The notes under the pieces: generated by a model
The model's database searches: none
What the model saw: the letters and a program-made list of their open reading frames with translations, nothing else
What the model was told of the DNA's origin: nothing
Source: Branchiostoma floridae
Taxonomy: Eukaryota; Chordata; Leptocardii; Amphioxiformes; Branchiostomatidae
Reading direction: 5' to 3'
DNA: 64,000 nucleotides
Assembly (NCBI RefSeq): GCF_000003815.2
Contig: NC_049981.1
Coordinates: forward strand, 20,116,581 to 20,180,580
Made by a program: the position numbers and the translations under genes
Part shown: one piece after another, positions 36,898-49,600 of the stretch
Position numbering within the stretch: position 1 is the first letter of the stretch
How the letters are laid out: every line of letters starts with the position of its first letter

Positions 36898-39470
36898 TTT
36901 ATTTTTCCTACAAATCTGTAGCAAACACACTAAGGACAGATACATCTACAATAGCTACCTGGACCATAAGACAAACGGTCACCACTGATCAATGATGATA
37001 TGTATAGATCTGAATGTAGAATATTTACACATGATGACCAGTATGGGACATACAAAACAACACTGTAGACTGGCTGGTATAAAAGCTATGGGACAAGATA
37101 CAGAAATTGAAACAACACTGATAATAAAGTAAAAATGATCAACTAGAACGTAGAAGTTGTTAGCTTGTTGTACAGAACAGATGGCATAAGAGGAATATCC
37201 TGTCCTGCAAAGCTACACTTGTACATTATATATTCCAATGTACCCCAAACTTCTTTATTTACAAGATCTATTCAATGCAAACTTTGATTTTAACATAATA
37301 AGTCAAGGATAATCCTGTATCAAAAGTACTGACTCAAAACATGTAACAGATTTGTAATCACCTGAAGTTATGTATCGTCTGACAACAAGCACCTGAAATT
37401 CTTTTTTCTTTTTTCACACTAAAGAATCATACTTCACATACAACTAGGTATTCATCTATGCCTTTACCACATATCTAACTTTAATCACAGTCATCAATAA
37501 ATAATCAAGCACCAGAACAAGAGTCTGAAGAAGCAACAGTACATTCATACATGTAATATCATCATTGTGGAAGTTTAAACCAAAGTAAAATGTTCAATAA
37601 GTGGAAGAAAAGGTTTCCCATTTGCTCTACAGAAGTCAGGGAAAAGACATTGCAGCCTTTTCGTTTTTAGACCCCTGTACAGTAAATCTGCTTGATGTTG
37701 GAAGAGCATCTACTCCAAGCGGATGAAAGGCTTCAGCTGGTTTCTGCACATATTCTGCAGTATTCTATGCATGTACATATTTCAGCCAGTCAACAGCTTG
37801 GAGATTACTAAGTACAACACACCTGTATTTAAAATCCTACAGGTAGGAGGAAGACAATAGAATTTCCTGACTAAGTCAGTTGTCAGGTAAACCAAACTGC
37901 ATAACAGTAAAAAAGAAAAGAGATACAAGATGTTATCACAGGATAATTCTCACTACATTTTAACAGTTCGATCTATGTACCACTTCTTAACTTTGGCAGT
38001 GATCCCGGTGGCCTATATATTTCAAACAGTTAAGTTCTTCAGGCACTGCTATATACAAGCACAATCTACACACATGGTAAGTAAGATACATTGAAGTCAG
38101 GTATGGATACTGTACATGATACTATACTCCTGCTTCAGTTTTCTCCATGTTGACTAAAACTCTCAAACTCAGCTTAGGAAACTCTGTCCTTACAAAAATA
38201 CATTCCTGGTCCCATTCCTTCTGGACAAGTTAAACTGAAATCCTACATCAGCCTTTTATGCAAATTGTGTTCATGAAATCCAGTAACTAAGGAGTCACAT
38301 TTCAGCACCACATAACAAAATGCAGCTGTTAGGTGCTGATCAAGTAATAGCTATGTTTAAGTACTAAAGGAAAAATGCTGAACATTATAGTACAAGATCA
38401 ATTTGGGTTATGTAACAAACTACTGACTCAACATGATTTGGTTACAATAGTCTAACCTTCCGTCTTTGTATACAGTCACAATTAAGCATCAATATATACT
38501 TGTACATGATTCACATACCTGAATTGTCGAGGACTCTCACACACACTTAAATGAGCATAGAGCTACATTGTACCTGAATGCTACCACCAATACAGACATA
38601 TCTTATACAAAAACAAAAACTTAAATTTCACACTTATAAATAAACTACACTATTATTCTACAACGAATGGGTGATATTGTTCCATGTAGTACAAGCTAAA
38701 TGCAAACTTTGGCAGCTAGGCAATCAAGGAGACAAAGGCTTTTGCTTCCGAACACAGTACAAAAATCTAAAAAATATTCACTTAATGGCAGATCATACTG
38801 TGATAACTCAAACTCAGCCCTAAAGTATAAAAGTTTCAACCTCTCCTTCAGTTCACTGTTCACTTTTCCACAGAGTACTTCCTCTTACTCTACATGAATG
38901 TAATTACATAAACATGTGTATACATTTACACACATCTCCCATGACAAATGTCCCCAATAAATATAACATGTAGAATTTGTGGCTCTTTACACATGAGCAC
39001 ATAAGTTAGCACATGAGAATATGTGGAAGCTTTTGATAATCTTTTTTTTGGTCAATAAATAGTGATTATTTTACAACTTGATACAACCACAGATAAACAT
39101 GTGAACATATTGACATTGCATGTTCAGTATAGGTTTGTCTTCTATGGATATCTGTACATGTTTTTCTCATATGTTTTTCTCTTTCTTGTAACATTACAAA
39201 TGTAGTTACAGATGGCATCAAAAGTTCCACAAAACAAAATAGAACCTTTAAGTCTTCCAGCACCTGAACAGTACTTACAATCCTTTGGTATGTGTAGTCA
39301 AACTTACGTACAATGCCTTCTCTTTTTGTCATCTGTCTGATCCAAATATCCCTTTAAAACCAATCTGGCTTTCAAGGAAAGTTACACTGATTTTTTTTCC
39401 ATATAGGAAAACTGTTAATACTTGGACTGAGACCAAAGGTTAAGAATTTTGCTCTAGTTTCATCTTTTTT
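36898..39470 (-). other. SIRT1: Probable SIRT1 3' UTR
   Basis: No coding region was found. On the minus strand the first well-placed polyadenylation signals downstream of the SIRT1 stop are weak AT-rich candidates. An AATAAA (TTTATT at 36,898-36,903) gives a UTR of about 2.6 kb and leaves a gap of about 450 bp to the VAMP7 end. A long AT-rich UTR is also usual for vertebrate SIRT1. Confidence 0.45.
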
Positions 39471-42400
39471 TCACGACTTTGAGACTTTGTCTCCTCCACC
39501 TTTATCTGTCACGTTTTCTGTTGTGTTCTTATGGCTACCTTGCAGCCCAGTGGTCACATTTCCATCCCCACTACCCTGTTCCTGACTGTCCTCACTCCCA
39601 TCAAACCATGAAGTGTTGCTGATGAAGGTTTGCTGTGTGTCTTCATCAGAACCACCATTACATTGGGTACCTGCAGTCCCACTCTCTCCTCTCTCATCCT
39701 CGCAATCTGACAGAGAGTCAGAATCATCATCTGACTCCGAATCCGAGAAAACCTCCGCTCCTTGAAAGACGTAGCGATTGGGAGGGACAAACTGGTAGGA
39801 ATGGGCTGTATGGTAAGAAAAAATTGAGTCTTAGAGACAACTTCAACATCTTCTATATTGTTGACTTAAGTGTACACATAAGATAAATCAGTGGTCTGAC
39901 AAAATCTGGTCTTATCATGTGGACAGGTGGCTACTATAAACAGTACTCTTAATGATTGTATCATTGTGAAAAAATAGCTAAGGGGCCAACAAAATGAGGT
40001 CACATTCACCAGGTAGTTCTTATGTACAGGTTCGACTGTAGTGCTAACGTATTACATAATTACACTGTGGAATTGGAATAATACCTACCTGGTAGTCTCT
40101 TTGCTATGCTTTCTTTGGGCTGACGCTTACTCTGCCAGCATCGCCGTAGAGCCTCCATGTCATGCTCTGACTCAGGGTCTCTGTCAAACTCATCTCCCTT
40201 GGAGCCTGGACTTGACGCCTGGTCTCCTGTTCTACTCAACTCTGGGGAAGTCTGTTCCTGACTGGTAGATGATACCTCTGCATCCTGATTGGCTGGGGAA
40301 GACTTTGGTTGCTCCTGGTTGGTTGACAAACAATCTATTCTTTGGTTGACATGTGCTTCTGTTCCCTCATTGGTTGTGGTTGAATTTGGACTGTGTATGT
40401 TGGACAAGGGACCCTGTGTACAGTCTGTGGTGCAGCTGGTTTCTGGAGCTACTTTCTTTGGGGGAATTTCGGAAACCTGCTGCAAAGGAGGGCCTGAATC
40501 GGACTCAGTGGTCCAGCCTTCTCCCAGGAGTCGACAGATTTCTTCCACGATGACGTCACTGTCTCCGAGAAGCTCAACGTCAAATGTCATGTGATTGAGA
40601 GGTTCCCTATTGATCAAAACCTGCGGCACCTCTGCTGGTATGGAACCTGGGGTAAAATGGACAGACATGTTTCTGTAAGTGTGTATAATGCATAAAAAAG
40701 GACAAAGGACATCTATTCAGTTGAAACTGATCGTGTTTAAGAACATGTTTATGTTTTATGATTTAGCTACCAAATCAGACAGGCTATCATCATAGCATAC
40801 TCACTTCTTTCTTATATCAAATATTGTTTCTAGTTATGTAATGGACTTAACAAGCCCCAAAATGTAACTTACTTGGTATGAGTGCCACAGGCCTGACTTT
40901 GAGTCGGGACCCAATCACAATCAGCAGGTCCACTTTGTCCTTGTCCACTGTGATGGTTTGGTGAAACTTGTCGGACAAACCCTCACCAAAGAACACAATG
41001 TCAGGCTTCATGACAGCCATGGGACCATCTGGTGGACACTGCGGACATCTTGGCACCACCTGGACATAGAGACAGCAAGGTCAGGATGAAAAGTGGATAG
41101 GTTTCTAATCACAACATTGAATGTGTTTTGACACTTGATAATTTGCATCCAAACTAATCCATGTAACTGGCACTGACCTGGTTAAAGATGTCCTGTCTGA
41201 TTTCTTCACAGTCCACTTTTCTCTTACAGTTTGTACAGGATGCAGTAGCAAAGGAGCCTGGGGAAAAAGAGGAGGAACAAGTTTTAAAGATGTTTGCACC
41301 TGTAGGATATCTTTCTATCATCATCATCATTATATAGCTACCATGACACTACAAAATGGTATATCACTGCATTACATGCTACAATGCACTTATTTGAATG
41401 GTAGAATTTAAGATGTAAAAAAAAAGCTCAATTTCTTCCATAAATTCTTATGTTGGTGGCAACTGTAAGATATTTAGTTTTTCTCATCATCATTATAAAC
41501 CTACCATGACACTGTATGATCCTGTGTATGCCAGCCTCCTGCTCCAGGGTGTCAATGTTTTGAGTGTAGTTCCTCAGCAGCTTGCCCTGCTCCTCCAACT
41601 GCCTGATGAACCTGTGGCACCGAGATGGCGTATACTGTCCGGGGTAGATGGCCTTGGGAGATGAGCAAAGAAAATTTGTTACTTAAATCTTAGGGGGGCT
41701 TTTACTAGACTGTCCAACATTTACTTCATCATAATCAAAATAATGTACAGATTATTCTGAATAGAAAGCCCTGTTTGGCATACCTTGGCAAACTTGAAGA
41801 AGGGCAAAGGGTTTTTTCTGAAGTAATCAATGTCAAACATGGCTTGAGGATCTGGCAAGTCGGGGAAATCCACTGCAAGCTTGGCGTAGATTCCATCCCG
41901 TGATCGGAAATCTGGAATGCCACAGGAGACAGAAACCTGCAGAAATGATGATAGATTTTCAATTTATTTCATTTAAATTCTTTTTTCAATCTTAACAGAA
42001 ACATTATGCACAACAACAGAAGTCACATTGATTATATCAAGAAGATAAGGTTCAAGCATCAACTTCTGCAAGTAAAAGAACTCAACACACTTATCAAGAA
42101 GAGTATTCTAAGTAGGTGTGCCATAGTGAAGCTGCACTGCACTACCACTAGCTACATGCGTCATGCTTCACCTAAGTTAAACTTTTTGATTTGCCTTTTA
42201 TATTCCAGACTGCCCCAAAATAAGATGCAATCATCACCATACTAAACCATGTACAGATTAGGTATGTTCATAACACTCATACTTACCCCTGCACCAGTCA
42301 GTACAACAATATTCTTGCTCCCCTGAATCAATCTAACAACGTCCTGTAAAGTGTTGACATTGGGAAGCTTCTCCCTCTTTGGTGGCTCTGTCAGGATGTT

Positions 42401-45400
42401 GACCACTAGTTTCCACAGGGTGAGGGAGTCCAGGTTGGGAGGGAGGACCATGTTGGTTGGTAGTAGCTCCTGGAGGATGGTCCTCGGGTTAATCCCCATC
42501 GTCATCTGGTGCTGTACCCACTGCATAGGACCTAGGGAATGTTCCACAAACTCTCAGCATTGGATATTAACCACCTCTTCTCTTCACTGCTTACAAAATA
42601 CTGCCACATTTTTAACCTAGGAAGTATGCATCAGATCCAATAGTTACTACAGTCAAACCTGTATATGAAGACCACTCAAGGGACCCAGCAAAAGTGGTCT
42701 TCATACATAGGTGGTCTTTATATAGAAAACAACGTGGCGGCAGTAAAGAAACTGACAAGTCAGAACATCGATAATTTATGCATGAAACGCATTTGTCTTT
42801 ATTATTTACAAGATAACACGATGTTATACAATGCTAAAATTACGTATACTTATGTTATTCTTCGTATTAAAAAGTATTATATTTGTAATGATATTTATAA
42901 TAGATATGTTATAAGAATGATTTGAAAAAGAAAAACGGTGGTAATTCGTCCGGCATTTTGCAGTGTGCCGTGCCGTGCCGGTGCTGGCATAATTTTTTCT
43001 CATACCGCGGCCCTAATGTGACAACAAATATTCTGTAACTGAGGTATCACGCGGCTGCACGCCGGCACATCGTGCACATCGACGAACATTTTTACCCAAA
43101 ACGTAATCGCTATGATCAGAAAATGTTGCAGGCTTCTTCTTTGCGGGAGTTTTGTTTTTGTGTGACGTGAAAAATGCGACATTATTTTCGGGGTATATTT
43201 TGGAAACCCACGCTAACTCTCAGCACACTTTACGGCTGCATCGAAACCCAAAATTACGCTAGAGACACCATAAATTCACATATTAACACATGTTTCCACG
43301 GAAAGTTCTTTGGATTATGCATTTTTAACTAGGATGGTGCTACGTAATCGTGGAAAATAGCGTTCTTTTGCGTTTTAAAACGTAAGTCTTTGAAACAAGA
43401 TGGCGTCGAGCTGGCAGCAAAGTTCCCATGATGCACCGCTCCAACCAATCAGAGCGCGAGATTGTCGGGGACCAGGTTTGACTGTACCTACATACCAGTA
43501 CTAGTTTGAAACTGCTGGTATTCAGATCATTTGGAATTTGCCTAATGACAACAGTATTGTACACTGTGATAAGTCTGTGCTGATGAAATCTAATTTCATT
43601 GCATTTACATGTATACTAGAAGTTGATGTATTTAATATTGTATGTTTGTTTATGTAATGATACAGGCCTCTTCGCCTGAAATAAAACCAAAATAAATATA
43701 ATATCTGGCCAGACTTTGTGTGAATGAAATTGTGCGAATGATTTTGTCTATTTTTTCATCACACCTGTCATACTCGGAGTCCCTCAGATAGGACATTAAA
43801 TGGAGGTCCCGTGTCTGGGGGACTTAAAACCCTGTAAGTCAATCCACTAACTAACTAACCTGTCATACTTTATCAGTTTTTCAAAGTATTTGAATGGCAT
43901 AGTCTTTACCTGATATAGTGGTGGCCTGCCAGTCCCCTGTACTGGCACTGGAGACACTGCTGGCTGTTTCTGCATCACTGTCCACCTGATGTTCTGTACT
44001 CTGTCCCTCACCGCTGGGGTCGCCCAGCAGACAGTTCAGACTGGGGTCACCTGAGAGGTCAGCGAGCTCGTGGTGCTCCTCCAGGTTGTGTTGGCTCAGG
44101 TCAGGGTCAGGGTCGAGGTGGTCACTATCGCTGTGCATCCACCCGTTGGTGTAATCAAACTCATTTACATGCTCACCAAAGCCATTGGTGTGGTGGAAGC
44201 CTTGTAAAAAAATACATTGATTCAAATTTGAGAATAGATTTTGTTTATCGATTGTGAAAACTTGATACAGGCCTAGATATACCCACTGGCAACATATAAG
44301 TTACAGGAAAAAAAGAAAAAGTAGAAATGTATAATAATATAATATCAATATCAATGTCATGGTCACAAAAGCCATGGGTTTGGTGGAAGCCTTTGTAAAA
44401 ATACATTGCTTTAATTTTGAGAATAGATTTTATGTATCAACTGTGCAAAAACTTGATGTGGGTCTATAAATATTCCCTGAAAACATATGATTTACACAAT
44501 TACTGGAAAAAATAACTACGGCTGCAGTTACATATGTACAAAAATGTCAAAACTGATTCTGCAGGCCAAGATTCTGCACCCCCCTTACTGTGTGATATCC
44601 TTTCCAAGTTATTCAAAGGTACATGTATTTACTCTAGGAAGAAGCATTACAATACTAGTATGATAACCTACCATTGAGCAGACCATGGTCACCTGTAGAC
44701 CCAGGTGTGCAATCATAATTACTCCAGGAATCATCATAGGGTGGGGTCGGGGTCCCTACATCTGCAACAGACAATGTCAATGATAAGTCTTGTTGCCACA
44801 AATTAATGATTTCTGAACTTTCAATTCCCCAGAAGGGTAAAGCAGTTGTCGATTGAGACCAAGCACAGTGGTTTCTCTAATGTAACTTGTTGACTTTAAG
44901 GGGTCACCCTAAACCTGAAAAATTGGGCAACTCTTTCATTAACATGCCAATTGGAGCTAGGGATTCAAACTCCTGGCCTCAGGGTCTGCCTTAATTAGAC
45001 GACTACACCATTTGCCATGGATGTGGAAAGCAAGAAAACAGGGTAAACTAAAACTTCCTGAAATTGCTAACAAAGCATACAGTAAGTGACACACAATGAT
45101 ATACATGATTAGTCGTGTTAAAAGTCGTTAAAAGTCTTGTATGTTGGTGCAGATCTGGGAAAACACATGATGAGGAAAACACGAAGGTCCCTTTAAATTT
45201 CCCGCCACCCACACAAGGCACCCTGGGATATGGGACGCCAACCAAGGCAGATTTGCATATGTTATATCACCGAAAGTGGGTAACTACGGCGTCAAATAAA
45301 CTCAAATCGTCACAAAAACACAGAAAACAGACCAATTTTCACTTTATAAGGGAACTACAAGGTTTCAGTCGAGTCCGTGGCAACCGCATTCCGGGACATA

Positions 45401-45646
45401 CGTCATCAAATAGGGCGTCGTCATGCGTACGCGATCTTCTGTCAGTTGAAAAATTCCATGAATCCGTCGTGGAAAAATCGAGAAAATTGAGGCCTATTGC
45501 TCACCTATCGCCCCTGTTCCATTCCAGATTGTAGGTGGAATCTTTTGGAAGCCACCCACTTCCCCTTCGGGGATCAAGCCTTCGTCTGAAGAGAGCCGGG
45601 CCCTTTTTTGGGGAGAGGTTGGTGAAAATTCGCTATCCTCCGCCAT
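39471..45646 (-). CDS. SIRT1: NAD-dependent protein deacetylase sirtuin-1, 742 aa
   Basis: SIRT1 removes acetyl groups from histones and transcription factors using NAD. Ten coding exons on the minus strand: 45646-45505, 44761-44672, 44200-43910, 42531-42287, 41936-41784, 41652-41505, 41257-41178, 41059-40873, 40646-40089 and 39805-39471. The phases agree throughout and sum to 742 codons plus stop (human 747). Visible motifs are a KRAR basic patch at 14-17, the NAD loop [18 protein letters not shown] (254-271), TQNIDTLEQ, the catalytic H356 in IIQCHG, zinc cysteines C364, C367, C388 and C391, and IGSRLKVRP. The C-terminal ESA segment runs from [18 protein letters not shown] to [18 protein letters not shown] (about 613-656) and is followed by an acidic Ser-rich tail. 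Intron 3 carries a TA-flanked transposon and intron 2 a duplicated exon-3 start. The gene is divergent from DNAJC12. Confidence 0.96.
42650..43484. mobile_element. TA-flanked Tc1/mariner-superfamily (pogo-like) nonautonomous element
   Basis: The 12-bp terminal inverted repeats CAGTCAAACCTG (42,650-42,661) and CAGGTTTGACTG (43,473-43,484) are flanked on both sides by TA, the Tc1/mariner signature. The left end has an inverted GTGGTCTTCAT-type repeat. The right 250 bp are CpG-rich and contain CCAATCAG, AAGATGGCG and TTCCCATGATGCA motifs resembling promoter elements. No transposase frame is present. Length 835 bp. It sits in SIRT1 intron 3. Confidence 0.8.
44178..44505 (-). repeat. Tandem duplication of the SIRT1 exon 3 acceptor region
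   Basis: The real exon 3 start (44,200, GCTTCCACCACACCAATGGC on the minus strand) and its upstream intron recur about 190 bp upstream (44,366-44,505). The second copy has GGCTTCCACCAAACCCATGG, the same TTTTTACAA tract and a shared ATAGATTTT region. Its frame continues CTTTTGTGACCATGACATTG and then decays, so it is a relic pseudoexon inside intron 2. Confidence 0.7.
44945..45018 (-). repeat. tRNA-like SINE fragment
   Basis: On the minus strand, AATGGTGTAGTCGTCTAATT resembles a tRNA A-box region. About 35 bp later, GAGTTTGAATCCCTAGC resembles the T-arm B box. Acceptor-stem pairing is not seen, so it is a SINE head or tRNA pseudogene in SIRT1 intron 1. Confidence 0.5.
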
Positions 45647-46637
45647 AGTGGAAGTTAAATTTCCTCCTGCGCGCGCACTGTACGCTGGGATATTCGGCAG
45701 GTACCACTTCCGGGTTTGGGGGTGTAAACAACTTACAGGTGAATCACGTACACTTCAGGTGATTCACGTGCAGCACGTGGTTTCCGTGCTGCGTCTTGCA
45801 GGTGACTCAGCTACTTACGTCATATGCTATGCTTTTGAGCAAGGATACATACGCCATGACCGTTGATGATGAAGGGCAGGTGTTTTATTATTGCTACGCC
45901 ACAGAACAAATCCTTGCCTGAGCTCTTGATCCTAACCTTGACTCAGATTAGGGGACGCTTTGTGATGCATATTGGAACCTTGACACCGTGTAAGGCTTGA
46001 GGGCAAGGTTCTGACGATCAACAAGTACGTCCTTGTCCACTTAGTTGTGCATGGTGTAGAGTTTCTATATCAAAAAGCAACAGACTACATGGGTTGCTGG
46101 AAAAATAGTAGAAATTGGCCAAGTAGGCTGAATGATATCAATGAGATAAAACCTCATTGAATGATATTCCATGGCATATTGGTATCTATTACAGTGCATC
46201 TTGAACCTGGTGTGTACCAGGATTTATTGGTTTTAGTTTTACTATTTGTTATACCAAAAGCTGTATTCAACATACAGATGAACATCAATGTACAGTTACA
46301 CTGTAATTTAAGTGTAAAGCAAGGAGGTTGTATACTTTTAGATATCTATATCAGTCACTCCATTCCAGTAAAAGTTTCTGCATGTTGGCACTAATCATGT
46401 TTGAATGGACACACCCGCATATTTGTGTGCAAATATGTTTATCATAGATATGACTAGAAAAAATCATTTGAATTAAACCTACTCAAATGAGCCATATTTT
46501 TTCAGTGTTGAGTAGATATCACTAATACATCTCATATGGACCACCCTACTAAGGAGCAGCTGACAACTTCCCTGGTTGGCCACTGTAGGGACTTTTGAGG
46601 TTGACTCTCTTGAGGACTACGCCAAGTGTCAGTATCA
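45647..46637. promoter_or_regulatory. Divergent SIRT1-DNAJC12 promoter region
   Basis: Coding starts of SIRT1 (minus) and DNAJC12 (plus) face away from each other 0.99 kb apart. The SIRT1-proximal part is CpG-rich with two CACGTG E-boxes (45,765-45,770 and 45,774-45,779) and a CACGTA. There is no TATA box at an obvious place. The DNAJC12-proximal half is AT-rich and probably includes its 5' UTR or a first intron. Confidence 0.6.
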
Positions 46638-49600
46638 ATGGATTCTATCTTCAGCTACCAGAGGGATGAGGATGAGGACTTCTACAAGATTCTGGGATGT
46701 GATGAGCAGTCAACGGTGAAGAATTCTGTGATCATACTCATAGAGAAGAACATTAGCCTGGGTACTATCCTGGTAGTTGTTCACTCCTATGTTCGCTCCT
46801 GCTACCTGTCTGGGGACCTACACATTCAAACCGTTTGGTGATAATGTCAGTTATGAGTTCTAGAGGGATTGTTTGATGACAACAGACCCTCCCACAAGTT
46901 GACAGAGGGCTTTTCGGGTGTTGGAACGCCTGTTCTTTTTGTTCAAACGAGCGCTTGAACCCATTCCATAATTGTCTCTTGTGTAGGGACCTATCAGCAC
47001 CCCAGATAATTTCAGAGATTTAAGTGGTCAAGGATCCCAGACGGAACAGCAGCGAAGCGACTGTATATAATTAAGGGTTAATGACCCGCCCCAAGGTGTA
47101 TATGGTGTCATAACACCTGGTCCTTTGCTATAACCACCGAATAAAACCACCAAGTGAGCGAAGCGAACGAGGTGGTTTTATGAGGCGGTTATAGCAAAGG
47201 ACCAGGCGTTATGACACCATGTAGACCAAGGAACAGGCGGGTCATTAACGTTATTATCATATAGCCTACCCAAACTTGCAAACCCCTTGGTACTATACGT
47301 GTGAATTCCTTTGTCAAATTTTTGAAAGTTCACATTTGTTCCTTGGTACATACATTTGTTTACAGATTGCAGTTTGAAACCAAAATATTCAAAACATTGC
47401 AGTCTTTCGCTTTTTAGAACAACAAAACTCATTATCAATGTTAACAGAAGGAGCTATTTCCTCCTTGCAGTCTGCACTTATTCCCTCTGCTCTGGCATAT
47501 GTTTCGCTCCTTTTGATTGGCAAAACCATGCATATCTTGTGTGTATCGCTCAGTCTGGTTGGTCAGAATGAGTCGACACCGGCANNNNNNNNNNNNNNNN
47601 NNNNNNNNNNNNNNNNNNNNNNNNNNNNNNNNNNNNNNNNNNNNNNNNNNNNNNNNNNNNNNNNNNNNNNNNNNNNNNNNNNNNCGTGTCGATGCAAATC
47701 GACAACGGTGCCGGTGTCGATTCATTCTGACCAATCAGAAGGAGGATACACACCGGCCTGGCCGGAATCTAAGTGTTACAGCGTCATAACCAACGTGGAA
47801 TGGGGCCTTCTGATTGGTCCGCGGCGCCTGGCTATATGATAATGTATAATAAAAGTCGCAGCGAGAAGTGACTGTATATAGTGTATAATAAATGCCGGAG
47901 CGAGCTACCTTCCAGCAAGGACGTTACATCAACGTCCTTGCTTCCAGATGGTACCCAGACTAGAAGAACATACCATTGCAATTTCTGTCAAAATTTTATG
48001 TTGACGCCATGTTGTCACAATGTCTGTGGAAGTCATCTCTTGAGAAGTATCAATCCTTGATCCTCAGAAATAATCATTGAGTTGGTTCAAATGAAGAGTG
48101 AGTGCACACAAATAGTTATTTGTTGGAATGCATTCAGCATGAGTAAATATTGAATGCACAAATCACTGTTTAAAAAATGTACAAACTTTATGGAATTTGC
48201 ACAAATCACTATGTAAAGCACATGAATCTTATGGAATACGCAAAATTGGCAGACCACTATGTTGGGTGAAAATATGCTTCTGAGTGTTTCTACCCATAAT
48301 TATATTTTTTCTTTAAAGCATTGATTGAATAAGATTCGTACGTTTTGAATAGTGATTCATGTCTTTTGCATAAAATTTGTTCAAATTTCTTAAAATGTGT
48401 GCAAATTCTTAGGCAACCCCAATGAAGGAACTGTGAAGCTTATGAGTTGTGCTAAAGGGCAGTTATACCAGCCATATTGATACAGATAGCATGGAGAATA
48501 GATCAGATAGTCTAAGACTTGAGGCTGCTTTTTTCAGACAGAGCAGATTAATCAGGAGTTCAAGCTGAAGGCTCTGGACTGTCATCCTGACAAGAAGCCA
48601 GATGATCCGGAAGCAGGTGAGATACTTCTCATATTTGTAAAGACATTGGCAACTTGGAAGGTATCATAGGTTTACATTGAAGTAATCAAGACTATATCAT
48701 CAAAATTTATGGCAGGAATAAAGATAATACAATGTAGCAGGGAATATACTCCTTAATTGACATGAGCAACTTCTTCAGCAACAAGATGAAGAAGGTGAAA
48801 AAATTAATTTGATTTTTCAAATTGCCAGACTTGGTGTCTTCCCAAATTTTATGACTGGTTTGTAGACATATGTCCTGAATCGCAATGTCTACTGTGACAC
48901 ATATTTAGGTAAATTGTCTTACAGGAAATTAGATTTCATGTGACAATTCAAATTACAAATTACTCTCGAGGTCAAAGGTATGGTGTGAAATATGACCATC
49001 ATAATGTAAATGTTTAAGAATTTAGATCAATGTCTATTCATTTTACTGTTTGAAATTCCAATAGATCAAATCAAATCAGAATGTACCAGAACCTGCTGCA
49101 CAACTGTAAAAGAATTATCCTAATTCCTATGTAACAAAAAAGCTGTCCAACTGTTTGGAGAGTCAATATTTAACATTTTAACGTTTAGTCCCAGATGGAC
49201 AGGGCCATCTATTCAGTTTTCATTTGTGACTTTTTCCAAACAATTAAGTGCATTTTTTAAAGGCTAAATATGTGATGTCCATGATATGATAGCTGAAAGA
49301 TATCAGAGACTTCAGCAAGCGAGGGACGTTCTTGTCAATGAAGAGAGCCGGTCCAAGTATGACCACTGGCGCCGGAGTGGTATTGCCATGCCGTACAAAC
49401 AGTGGGTGTCTATGGGCAAGTCTGTGCACACTGTGAGTTGCAGTCTGTATTTCCTCTTACTTAAAGCACAGGATCCTCCTGTACTAGGTGTAACATCTTC
49501 CACTCTGACAAGGTTGTACTGTAAATGTCTTCGAGTTTGTGTGACATGATATTGCGGACAGGAGTTAAAAGATGGTTTGCTGGCATTTTTAGTTTGTGGT

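Noticed and set aside
45115-45534. 139-codon plus-strand frame in SIRT1 intron 1
   Set aside because: It overlaps SIRT1 exon 1 in antisense, has no splice or domain support, and its composition is not protein-like.
47438-47839. Open frames across the 100-N gap
   Set aside because: They translate N as X; the gap length is probably arbitrary.
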